Origin: Clostridia bacterium
GTDB lineage: Bacteria > Bacillota > Clostridia > Oscillospirales > UBA644
Direction of reading: 5' to 3'
NCBI GenBank assembly: GCA_017427285.1
Contig: JAFRTE010000044.1
Span: forward strand, 1 to 64,000
DNA: 64,000 nucleotides
The translations under genes were made by a program, and so were the position numbers. Shown in pieces: positions 31,863 through 39,945 of this stretch. The notes beneath the pieces were generated by a model. The model searched no databases and was not told the origin of the DNA. It saw only the letters and a list, made by a program, of their open reading frames with translations. Numbering within the stretch: position 1 is the stretch's first letter; each line of letters starts with the position of its first letter.

Positions 31863-32200
31863 TTATATGTCTGTTTTCTTCAGATTATTAAGCGCCTCTT
31901 CGTTGCCGGAAACGATCGCGCCTACGGTTTTGCAGCCTTCAAACATATCGCAATATCCGCAGGTTTTTACGCCTTTTTGCATTGCGCACTGCCTTATTTG
32001 GCAAAGACTTTCGCAGAATACGGTTTTTATCCCGTCTTGTTTGCAGCCCTCGCAGTTTATATGTTCCGGCAGAATAGTAACTCCGTTCAGCTCCGACCAT
32101 AGCTTTGCCGTTTTTTTCTCAGAGCGTTGTCGTTTGTTGCCGTCGCTTTGTATGCGTCGCATTTTGAGCAGTCAAGCCCGCAATAAGCAATCATTTCCAT
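31863..32200 (-). pseudogene. DUF3795 protein, frame broken at an A7 run
   Basis: Two frames together encode one DUF3795 protein. The N-terminal piece starts at ATG 32200 (MEMIAYCGLDCSKCDAYKA...NALRKK), and the C-terminal piece continues in the -1 frame (TAKLWSELNGVTILPEHINCEGC...FCESLCQIRQCA...CGYCDMFEGC). The join lies at seven A residues on the minus strand (32117-32111). In the first frame, translation stops after ~39 residues. A single base added to the run, or -1 slippage on A-AAA-AAA, restores the family alignment. The Cys-rich pattern suggests metal binding. It is a pseudogene, a phase-variable gene, an assembly error or, less likely, programmed frameshifting. Confidence 0.8.
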
Positions 32201-32287
32201 CTTTATAAGGCCTTCTTTAACGTTTTGTATATTATACCACAGTATAAAGGATTTTTCAATACTTCGGGACGATTAATTCGGTATATC

Positions 32288-32316
32288 TTGACAAACAGTT
32301 TATTTGCCGTTATAAT
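32288..32316 (+). promoter_or_regulatory. Promoter of (alpha/alpha)6-barrel/SBP operon
   Basis: Consensus TTGACA (32288-32293), a 17-bp spacer and TATAAT (32311-32316), 31 bp before the ATG at 32348. Confidence 0.88.
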
Positions 32317-32347
32317 TAACAGTGTAAAAGGAATGGGGGAAAATAAA

Positions 32348-34240
32348 ATGAATTGTCTGATTCTTGAAAACAAACAGTCGGATCTTTGTTCGGTCATTGA
32401 AAGCTGCGGCGTCAACGCAACTTATTCCACGCTCGATAACGCGCTTCATACCGATTTGACTCTGTTTGACGCGTATATCGTCCTTGCCTGCGGAAAAGTG
32501 CTCGACCCGAGGTTCCGCATCCGTCTTGAAAACGAGGTCGCAAAGGGCAAACGCCTTTTTACCGAAGGGCTGAACAGCTGGGACGGCATATATTCCGGCG
32601 AACCGGCCGATACAACGCGCATGCGCCTTGTTGCCGTTGCGCAGCCGGACGAAGGAGGGATTCCCGGGCTTACCGTAGGCGATCTTCTTGACGACGGGAG
32701 CAATACAGAGATGTGTCCGTGGTGCACCGTTCCCGGATTCAAACCGCTTCTTGTATACAGAGATCATATAATCGCGCATAAACACTGGAACGCCGATGCG
32801 GAAGAAATAATGAAAGATTCGCTCCCCGCGCTTTGGAAGATCGGCGAAAACGTTATGATGTGCTCTTTTGTTTTGCATAATTTCGTCCGTGCAAGATTTG
32901 CGCCTCAGCAATCGTGGCGGTGTCTGATCGAATACATAGCCGAATGGATTACGGGCAGCAAACCTTCCGCTTATCCCGAGCCGCCCGTCCGCTTTTGCAG
33001 CGAAGACCTCTCAGATGAGGACACGTTTGAAAAATGCAGAAAAGAAGCTCTCGACAGAGGTATCGAATGGCTTCGCGCTTTCCTTACGGATGACGGAGAA
33101 GGCGGCATTAAAGAAGGGCTGAGACATGAGATAGACTGCAACGGCCTTCAGAAGACCGCAGATGCGGTAAGAAACGACTGTTCGGGCGAATCTGCGGGCG
33201 CTTTTCTTTTTTACGGCACGGTTTTCGGTGATTCGGAATATCTTGATTATTCAAAAAATCTTTTCGATTTTATTTTTGACTGCATGCAGATTCGCGGCGG
33301 ACGTCTTGACGGTATGATGCGCTGGACTCATACCGCATGGCAGGTCTGCTATCAGGACGACGTTGCCAGAGCGATTCTTCCTGCGCTTTTCAACTGCCTG
33401 TTTCTTAAAAATGATGAAAAAATGCCCAATATCCGCAAAGCTCTCGATTTTCTCGTAAAAACCACGGCACGCGACGGCTGCCGCGTTGCGAGGACAGACG
33501 GTCCTCAGCTTACCGAGGAAAAAATGTCGGAGCTTGCAAGAGAAGAACACGGAAGACCGTCCGCGCATTATAACGCATATTATCACGCCGCTCTTTTACT
33601 TGCATATAAATGCTGCGGCGATCAGACTTATTATGACGTCGCTTGCAGAGGACTTGAATATATGATGTCTCTCTATCCCGAAACGGGGCGAGAACAGAGC
33701 GAAACGGAAGAAATGTGCCGTCTTGTTTTTCCGCTTGCCGTTTTATATTATGTTTCCAAAGATAAAAAACACCTCGATATGCTTCACCGTGTCACGGACG
33801 ATCTGATCAAACTAAAACATCCCTTCGGCGGTTTTTGCGAATGGGATACTGGTTACAAAGCCCATTATTCCCGAGAATCAAGGGGCGAGTGCTCGCTTCT
33901 TGCCGAAAACGGAGATCCAGTTGCCGACCTTCTTTATTCAAACAACTGGCTGCCCTTGGGCTTTGCGTTTGCATATCACGCAACGGGGGACGAAAAATTC
34001 GGCGCACTCTGGCGCGATACGGTCAAGTTTTTTATAAACTGTCAGATCATCTCCGACGATCCTAAAATAAACGGCTCGTGGTGCAGAGCTTTCGATATGG
34101 ATTCCGCCGAGGTGTACGGATGTCCTCACGATATCGGCTGGGCGGCAAAATGCAGCGAAACCGGCTGGACCGACGCGGAAATAATGATGGGTATGATGCT
34201 GCCCGACATTATAAAAAAATCCGGATCTGACGGAAAATAA
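32348..34240 (+). CDS. (alpha/alpha)6-barrel glycoside-hydrolase-like protein with N-terminal Rossmann-like domain
   Basis: A 630-residue cytoplasmic protein with no signal peptide. Residues ~1-200 look like a class-I-GATase/ThuA-like alpha/beta domain (MNCLILENKQSDL, DAYIVLACGKVLD, GKRLFTEGLNSWDG). From ~230 on there are repeated helical hairpins (GAFLFYGTVFGDSEYLDYSKNLFDF, WQVCYQDDVARAILPALF, AYYHAALLLAYKCCGDQTYYDVA, LGFAFAYHATGDEKF) typical of six-hairpin glycosidases and glycan-processing enzymes. The catalytic pair was not identified. It starts at 32348 with GGAATGGGGG upstream, and a solute-binding lipoprotein follows by 73 bp, so a role in carbohydrate use is inferred. Confidence 0.65.
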   Translation: MNCLILENKQSDLCSVIESCGVNATYSTLDNALHTDLTLFDAYIVLACGKVLDPRFRIRLENEVAKGKRLFTEGLNSWDGIYSGEPADTTRMRLVAVAQPDEGGIPGLTVGDLLDDGSNTEMCPWCTVPGFKPLLVYRDHIIAHKHWNADAEEIMKDSLPALWKIGENVMMCSFVLHNFVRARFAPQQSWRCLIEYIAEWITGSKPSAYPEPPVRFCSEDLSDEDTFEKCRKEALDRGIEWLRAFLTDDGEGGIKEGLRHEIDCNGLQKTADAVRNDCSGESAGAFLFYGTVFGDSEYLDYSKNLFDFIFDCMQIRGGRLDGMMRWTHTAWQVCYQDDVARAILPALFNCLFLKNDEKMPNIRKALDFLVKTTARDGCRVARTDGPQLTEEKMSELAREEHGRPSAHYNAYYHAALLLAYKCCGDQTYYDVACRGLEYMMSLYPETGREQSETEEMCRLVFPLAVLYYVSKDKKHLDMLHRVTDDLIKLKHPFGGFCEWDTGYKAHYSRESRGECSLLAENGDPVADLLYSNNWLPLGFAFAYHATGDEKFGALWRDTVKFFINCQIISDDPKINGSWCRAFDMDSAEVYGCPHDIGWAAKCSETGWTDAEIMMGMMLPDIIKKSGSDGK

Positions 34241-34313
34241 ACGATATGCCTTAAAACCGCTTGAAAAATACTCTGATATATGATAAAAAAGAAAAAAACA
34301 GGGAGGAAAAACA

Positions 34314-35699
34314 ATGAAACGCTTAATTCACACAGTTGTTTTTGCGCTGATATTCGCTTTTGTCCTTTGCGCCTGCGGTCAGACTGAAGAAGAAATCGTC
34401 CCCGAATACGAGGCAACGGCAGGGGGATCAGACCTCGACGGTTTTGTAGCAACGTGGGGCTGGAGCGGTAAGGACGGAGACACTGTTCTGGGCTTTACAC
34501 CCGGCACTTCGCACGCAGATATGGTCATGCAGAAAAAAAAGGACGTTGAAACCGCCTATAACTGCAAGATAAATATCGAATACAATGAGGATATCCTCAA
34601 CGTCCTCCGTTCGGGGGTCATGTCAGGCGCACAGCTTCTCGATCTTATCAAGGCGGAAAGCTATTACATGATCACGGATGTCCGCGCAGGATATCTTACG
34701 GGCCTTTCCTCTCTTATCGATATCGAAAACGTCGAAAAATGGGGAACTCCGAATATGCTCCAGTCTCTTATCTGGAAAAACGATATTTTCGGCGTTACTC
34801 CCTACGCATGGCCCGACCTTCTTTATACCGCAACGGGACATATTATAGCGGTCAACGAGTCGTACGTATCAAAGCTCGCTCAGCCGGACCCGAGAGAATT
34901 TGTCGAGGACCTGACGTGGACATGGGATAAATTTGAGGAATGTCTTTCCGCATATACGCATAACGACGGCGGCGATACCGTTTACGGCATGAAATCTCAT
35001 CACGCGTATTTCGCCATGAATATGTTCCTTTCAAACGGCGTTGCATTATCGGCATACGATAACGGAAAAGTAGTCTGCGGCGCGTATACCGAACCGGGCA
35101 GGGTAGCTCTGGAAAGGGCAAAACAGATAATCCAGGAAACTCACAAAGACTGCTTCCATCCTTCCGAGTCCGCAGGCGACCATACCGAATTTGTAAACGG
35201 CGAATGCGTAATGTATGCCGCCTGGACAAGCGAACTTATCGTCGGCACGACCTCGATCATGTATCAGATGGACAATATCGGGCTTCTTCCTTTCCCGCAG
35301 GGACCGAATGCGACCCCGGGCGTATATCTTTCATATCACGAAAGTTTAACAAACTCAATAGGTATTCCATTCAATGCAAAAGATCCGTCCGCCGCGGCAG
35401 TCGTTTTATCTGCGATGCTCGAACCGTTTGACGAATACAAAACAAAAGAAGATATTCTTGAATATATGACAGATCAGATCTTTTTTGACAGAAGAGATAC
35501 CGAAGTGCTTGCAAATCTTACAAGAAACACAGAATACGGCTTTTTCCGCGAAGGCGCGCGCGGAGTTATAGAGAGTGCAACGGAAGTATCGACCGCTATC
35601 TCGGCGCTCCTTGAATCGAATGAGGCAAAATACGATCAGATCGCAGAAGAATATATGACTCCCCACTATCAGGGACGCATAGCCGTATACGGCGAATGA
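34314..35699 (+). CDS. Extracellular solute-binding lipoprotein (paralogue B)
   Basis: A 461-residue lipoprotein: signal peptide MKRLIHTVVFALIFAFVLCAC with the lipid Cys at ~21, then a motif EEIVPEYE shared with paralogue D. The family-1-like binding fold includes GYLTGLSSLID, WGTPNMLQSLIW, LTWTWDKFEECL and LLPFPQGPNATPG, and it ends IAVYGE. It is very close to paralogues C and D in the next 6 kb, pointing to local duplication. No permease is present nearby. It would bind a sugar or oligosaccharide at the outer membrane face. The gene has ribosome site GGGAGGAAAAACA and ends at a hairpin terminator. Confidence 0.85.
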   Translation: MKRLIHTVVFALIFAFVLCACGQTEEEIVPEYEATAGGSDLDGFVATWGWSGKDGDTVLGFTPGTSHADMVMQKKKDVETAYNCKINIEYNEDILNVLRSGVMSGAQLLDLIKAESYYMITDVRAGYLTGLSSLIDIENVEKWGTPNMLQSLIWKNDIFGVTPYAWPDLLYTATGHIIAVNESYVSKLAQPDPREFVEDLTWTWDKFEECLSAYTHNDGGDTVYGMKSHHAYFAMNMFLSNGVALSAYDNGKVVCGAYTEPGRVALERAKQIIQETHKDCFHPSESAGDHTEFVNGECVMYAAWTSELIVGTTSIMYQMDNIGLLPFPQGPNATPGVYLSYHESLTNSIGIPFNAKDPSAAAVVLSAMLEPFDEYKTKEDILEYMTDQIFFDRRDTEVLANLTRNTEYGFFREGARGVIESATEVSTAISALLESNEAKYDQIAEEYMTPHYQGRIAVYGE

Positions 35700-35723
35700 T
35701 TAAATAATCAGTAAATATCAAAA

Positions 35724-35755
35724 AAACACCGTGATGAAAAATCACGGTGTTTTAT
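35724..35755. terminator. Terminator between paralogue B and SGNH gene
   Basis: ACACCGTGAT / ATCACGGTGT perfect 10-bp stem with loop GAAAA, then TTTTATG on plus and an A run on the other side; it can serve both converging genes. Confidence 0.88.
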
Positions 35756-35775
35756 GTTTGTAAAGGTGATTTACA

Positions 35776-36540
35776 TTACAGGCGGTTTGCATGTCGTTTC
35801 CCGTCAAGAAAAGAATGGACCGTTTTTGCGAGCGTATCTCGTTGCTCTTTTGCCATTCCGTCGGGCAGAAAGCTTACATTGCGAGCGTCAACCCCCGCAA
35901 GCGTTTCGAGCCAGACAAGGGAAGCGATAAACCGTCCTTCCGGAGTTGAAAGATGAAATCCGTCGCGTGTGAGGGGAGCGCCGCCCTTTCTTCGGTCAAA
36001 GTCAATAATGTTTTCACGCAGATACTGTATAGTATCGCCGACGGGAATTATTATTGTTCCGAGCGCGTTTGCGGCGTCGGCGTATGCGCTGCAAAGACTA
36101 TTATACATCCGTTTCTGATCCGAGCCGTAATTTACAAACGCTTCGTGCGCTGAATCCTCTTCATACGCCCACGTTTGGTGAATAACGATTTCCGCATTCG
36201 GCTGATATTTGCGGCAGGCGGCGTAAAGCTCTCGGATAAACGGGAAATACGTTTCTTTCATTCCGCTGAAATGGCTCGCCTGCTGCAGAGTAATAAAATC
36301 GAAATCTCCGAGAGTACAAAGCGCATCTGATACGGATATTTTGCGCCCCGTATCTTCTCCGTTGATTTCAAGCGCATAATTCTGCCTGTTTTCTCTCAGG
36401 TTTTCGGCGTGATATTCAAGAGAACACCCGCCTATATACAGATTGACGCACTCCCAGTCGGTCTGTGCGGATGCCGCGGCTTTATGCAGGTATGCGCATG
36501 CGTCCTGGGAAAAACTGTTTCCGATCGATAAGCTTCTCAT
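35776..36540 (-). CDS. DUF4886 SGNH/GDSL-like hydrolase
   Basis: A 254-residue protein of the DUF4886/SGNH hydrolase type. It has block I with the nucleophile serine in LSIGNSFSQDA (residues ~4-14), block V DGFHLS near residue 195, and a Gln-rich FITLQQASHFSG segment typical of DUF4886. No signal peptide is seen, so it acts in the cytoplasm. SGNH enzymes remove acetyl or other ester groups from sugars or lipids; the neighbouring solute-binding proteins make a sugar ester plausible, but this is inference. It is the last gene of a minus-strand group after paralogue C and a small lipoprotein. Confidence 0.85.
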   Translation of the reverse strand: MRSLSIGNSFSQDACAYLHKAAASAQTDWECVNLYIGGCSLEYHAENLRENRQNYALEINGEDTGRKISVSDALCTLGDFDFITLQQASHFSGMKETYFPFIRELYAACRKYQPNAEIVIHQTWAYEEDSAHEAFVNYGSDQKRMYNSLCSAYADAANALGTIIIPVGDTIQYLRENIIDFDRRKGGAPLTRDGFHLSTPEGRFIASLVWLETLAGVDARNVSFLPDGMAKEQRDTLAKTVHSFLDGKRHANRL

Positions 36541-36591
36541 GCAGTCCTCCCGTTTCTCAGATGATAAGAGTGCGTTTTTTATTATTCTTGA

Positions 36592-37221
36592 TTATTCTTC
36601 TTCAATGTATGTTGCGTTTCCTATTCCGTCGCAAGTAACGGACTTGATCGTGAGATCCTTGAAGTTTTCCCAGAAATCAAAATCGTCCGTATTTTCCATC
36701 GGTTCGCCGTCATATTCGAATTTTACGGTATATTCAAATTCTTTGTAGCTCATGCCGGCTTCCATATCGAGGAGATTGTAATACCAGTAACCCCAGCCTT
36801 CATCCATAAGATACTGACCGTTTTTGCCTATGAGCTTGTCAAGTTCTTCCTGCGAGGGCATTTTTTCGGAGAGATTTTCAATTTTCTTTACTTCCAGAGA
36901 CCCTGCAATATTTTTCAGTCCTTCAAGCCAGCTGTCGTCGTATTCCATATTCCATACATCGTCGGACATTTCTTCTGTCATATCCATAAATGCGCGGTAA
37001 TAAACGCCGTTTTTACTGTATGCAAAAATAAACGTTTCATCGGAATATGCGCTCTGATAATCATCTTCCTCGGTAAGAGAATCGATAATATCCCGCAATG
37101 TTTGCGCCTTAGCGATGTTTGTCTGTTCCGAACCGTCGTCGCCGTTTTCGGTCTGTCCGCATCCCGCAAAAGCCGCAAGGATCATGATTGCCGTGAGAAT
37201 AATCGCGATTGTTTTTTTCAT
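36592..37221 (-). CDS. Uncharacterised lipoprotein
   Basis: A 209-residue lipoprotein with signal peptide MKKTIAIILTAIMILAAFAGC (lipobox FAGC, Cys21) and an acidic mature part rich in Asp/Glu and aromatic residues (EDDYQSAYSDETFIFAYSKNG, GYWYYNLLDMEAG). I recognise no family. It follows solute-binding paralogue C and precedes the DUF4886 gene by 51 bp on the same strand, so it may be an accessory surface protein of that group. A small hairpin (GCGGTA/TACCGC, 37242-37258) separates it from paralogue C. Confidence 0.65.
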   Translation of the reverse strand: MKKTIAIILTAIMILAAFAGCGQTENGDDGSEQTNIAKAQTLRDIIDSLTEEDDYQSAYSDETFIFAYSKNGVYYRAFMDMTEEMSDDVWNMEYDDSWLEGLKNIAGSLEVKKIENLSEKMPSQEELDKLIGKNGQYLMDEGWGYWYYNLLDMEAGMSYKEFEYTVKFEYDGEPMENTDDFDFWENFKDLTIKSVTCDGIGNATYIEEE

Positions 37222-37275
37222 TTGTATAACCTTTCCTTTCAGCGGTATTTTTTACCGCCATTAGATACTTAATAA

Positions 37276-38668
37276 TTAATTCTGCTCTCCGTAAACGGCA
37301 AGCAGTCCGCTGTAGCACGGTTTGAGATAGTCGTCAACAATCTTTGCTATTGTTGCCTCCTGCTCTTCGCAAAGCTGCGAGATAGGCGTATTAGTCGTGC
37401 CTGCCTGTCCGAGAATATTGTCGAGCTTTTCTTCAAAAAAGCCGTACTGAGAGTTTTTTTCAACCTGAAGAATGATCTCCGCGTCTCTTCTGTCAAAGAA
37501 GATCTGATTTGCCATCATGTCAACGATATCGTCTTTCGTTTTATACTGGTCAAACGGTTCAAACATCTCTTCAAGCACCGTAAGCGAAGTATTGAAATCC
37601 TTTACGTTGAAAGGTATACCCGTTGCGTATGCGAGCGACTGATGGTAAGACGAGTATTTGCCGGGAGTTGCTCTCGGTCCCTGCGGGAAGGGAACAACGC
37701 CTACGTTGTCCATCTGATACATTATATACTGCGTGTTGCGCGTAAGTTCATACGTCCACGCAAGATACATTACCGCTTCGCCGCCTATAAATCCGTCAGG
37801 GTTGTCGCTTCCGCCGTTTGCATTGTCTTTATACATTTCGGCGATATATCTGCCCCTTTCCATCGCCTCTCTGCCCGCATCGGAAAGAATACCGCACGAT
37901 ACGGCGCCGTTTTCGTCGTCAATAAACGAAACGCCGTTTGAGATGACCATATTGATGTAGTAATATCTGCCGAATCCGCCCTTATACGAATATACCGTCC
38001 GTCCCGCATCTTCAAACGTATAGTTTGCCATACATTCTTCAAAACGGTCCCAAGTCCAGTCAAGCGTTTCAACGTATTCCCGCGGATCGGTCAAAGAAAG
38101 CTTTGAGACAAGGTTTTCGTTTACCGCAAGTACGTGCGCGGAGTTCGTATACATTATTTCAGGCCAGGAGAAAGGGACTACCGCGTAAAGGTCGTCTTCC
38201 CACAGCACCGAAACAAGCATGTTCGGCATACCCCATTTTTCGTAGTCGTTTACGTTGATAAACGAGGAGAGGCCGCTAAGATAGCCGCCGCGTATGGAAT
38301 CCATCATCCTCAGCGAGCCGGCGGTGATAATATCTATTTTCTGGTCGCCTGCCATAACGCCCGCGCGAAGGATCGTGTTGTTTGCGCTGTGGTCAAGAGT
38401 GATTTTGCAGTTTAGCTTCTGTTCAACGTTTTTCTTATGCTCCAGCATCAGATCGGAATTCGGCGTTCCTTCAATAAAACCGAAATTTGAGTCGTTGTCA
38501 AGCCCTGCTCCGTCTGTCCATCCCCAGAGTATACTGTATCCGCCCAAATCGTAGCCGGACGAAGACAGATCTTCAAATTCCGTCACCGTTTCCGGTTCGG
38601 GCGCGGCGCACGCACAGACAGAAGCCGCAAAAATCAGACAAAAAAATAATCCGTAACGCTTTTTTCAT
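37276..38668 (-). pseudogene. Extracellular solute-binding lipoprotein (paralogue C), frameshifted in signal peptide
   Basis: From 38586 down, an intact 436-residue frame covers the whole binding domain (WGMPNMLVSVLW, LDWTWDRFEECM, VVPFPQGPRATPG, LLAVYGEQN), closely matching paralogues B and D. No start codon exists in this frame. The ATG at 38668 (MKKALRIIF) is in another frame and stops after 31 codons. Removing one base from the T7 run on the minus strand (38646-38640) joins them as MKKALRIIF-CLIFAASVCACAAPEPE, a normal lipoprotein signal. An indel in the A6 run after the ATG would also work. A full promoter is present. It may be off-phase, an assembly error or a fresh pseudogene. Confidence 0.8.
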
Positions 38669-38723
38669 ACCGTTGACAGTTCCTTTCGGCAAGTAGTATT
38701 TTTCTTTCAGTTTGAATAAACAG

Positions 38724-38752
38724 ATTATACTACAAAATAAAGCCCGTGTCAA
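38724..38752 (-). promoter_or_regulatory. Promoter of paralogue C operon
   Basis: On minus, TTGACA (38752-38747) and TATAAT (38729-38724) with a 17-bp spacer, 55 bp before the ATG at 38668. Confidence 0.85.
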
Positions 38753-38799
38753 GTTTTATGCCGCAAAAACAAACTGATAATCTCACTGAAATCTGTTGT

Positions 38800-39864
38800 C
38801 TAAATACTCAAACAGCGGTTAAACCCTCTTTTAACATCTTCGTTTGCGCGGTTTAAATCGAATCCCACAAGTTTTATGCCTCTGTCAACCGTATTTCTGT
38901 ATATTTTCTCCATATCGTTAAGATGCGGCTGGGTCATATTTACAACCGAAAGGAGCGGGGCGGCGCAAAGCGACTCGATATAATGATCACCCTTGCCGCA
39001 GAAATGCATTCCGCCTCCGTTAAAATGTTTCAGCAGTATTCTGTCATACGGAGCGCAGAATTCGTCGTACAGTTCGGGCGAGAGATTCATTGCGCTGTCG
39101 CACCTGAGCATAATGCTGCCCTTATGCCAGATATTTGCCCAGTGCGGATTGATATCGTCTCTCGGCGGAAAAAGCTTTTGCCATTCCTCCATAAAGCTTA
39201 TGTATGACTTTGTGAGAAGAGACATGACTTCGTGAACTGTTTCGGGTTCGTCGATCATCCGGTAATACATTTCTTCGCCGAAAAGAACTTCGCAGTTGTC
39301 TATCGGGCCCTGTATGTCGGGATGATAAACAAAAACGTATTTGGATATTTTCGGGTATCGCGAAAAAACGTCGAGCACGAATTCGGCAAATTCAAACGCC
39401 TTTTTCCCGAGCCCTGCGTGATTGTCCGGAACGCCCCGGTCGATCAGTCTTTTCATTGCGTCCTCACCGACGAGCGTCCTTGTTATAGGCAGCGTATTGG
39501 TTTCGTAAGGCATGATATAAACTTCCGCCCCGAAAAGCGACGTTCCTATACATGAGCCGTAGTTCGGACGGATAGCAAGGGATGACGAGCGTTTTCGGTT
39601 GCCCTCGCTGTCGTCAAGAGCGTATGAAACGCCGAGCAGCTGCGAATAAATCATGCTGTCAAGGTCCGCCATCGCGTCGTTTATCATCAAGCCTTTCCTT
39701 TCAACGCCCGAGGCAGAAAAACTCTTTCTTTTCGGCGCAAAAATGTCTCCCGTAAATCTGTCGAAAAGAAAATCGCGCCACTGTCGGATAAAATCCTCTT
39801 CCGCTTCGGGATCTATTCTGTTTTCAATATCGTTCAGCAGATTTTCCGTTCTTTTCGAAAGCAT
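38800..39864 (-). CDS. Uroporphyrinogen decarboxylase-family (URO-D-like) protein
   Basis: A 354-residue URO-D/MtaA-superfamily protein: MLSKRTENLLNDIENR at the start, FVYHPDIQGPIDNCEVLFG and MRCDSAMNLSPELYDEFCAPYDRILLKHF in the middle, then GGGMHFCGKGDHYIESL, in which His and Cys may bind metal as in methylcobamide:CoM methyltransferases. It is the third URO-D-like gene in the window and is not closely similar to the other two. It is divergent from paralogue D (82 bp between starts). No corrinoid protein or reductive activase is nearby. The function is unknown. Confidence 0.78.
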   Translation of the reverse strand: MLSKRTENLLNDIENRIDPEAEEDFIRQWRDFLFDRFTGDIFAPKRKSFSASGVERKGLMINDAMADLDSMIYSQLLGVSYALDDSEGNRKRSSSLAIRPNYGSCIGTSLFGAEVYIMPYETNTLPITRTLVGEDAMKRLIDRGVPDNHAGLGKKAFEFAEFVLDVFSRYPKISKYVFVYHPDIQGPIDNCEVLFGEEMYYRMIDEPETVHEVMSLLTKSYISFMEEWQKLFPPRDDINPHWANIWHKGSIMLRCDSAMNLSPELYDEFCAPYDRILLKHFNGGGMHFCGKGDHYIESLCAAPLLSVVNMTQPHLNDMEKIYRNTVDRGIKLVGFDLNRANEDVKRGFNRCLSI

Positions 39865-39882
39865 AAAACCGCTCCGTTTCTA

Positions 39883-39911
39883 TTGACATACAAAGAATTT
39901 TGCTGTATAAT
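39883..39911 (+). promoter_or_regulatory. Promoter of paralogue D
   Basis: Consensus TTGACA (39883-39888), a 17-bp spacer and TATAAT (39906-39911), 34 bp before the ATG. Confidence 0.88.
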
Positions 39912-39945
39912 ATAAATATCTGATCACACAAACAGGAGAAACAAT

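Noticed and set aside
31863..32200. Programmed -1 frameshift in the DUF3795 gene
   Set aside because: The slippery run is present, but no upstream Shine-Dalgarno-like stimulator or strong downstream stem was found, and DUF3795 genes are normally unsplit; an indel is simpler.
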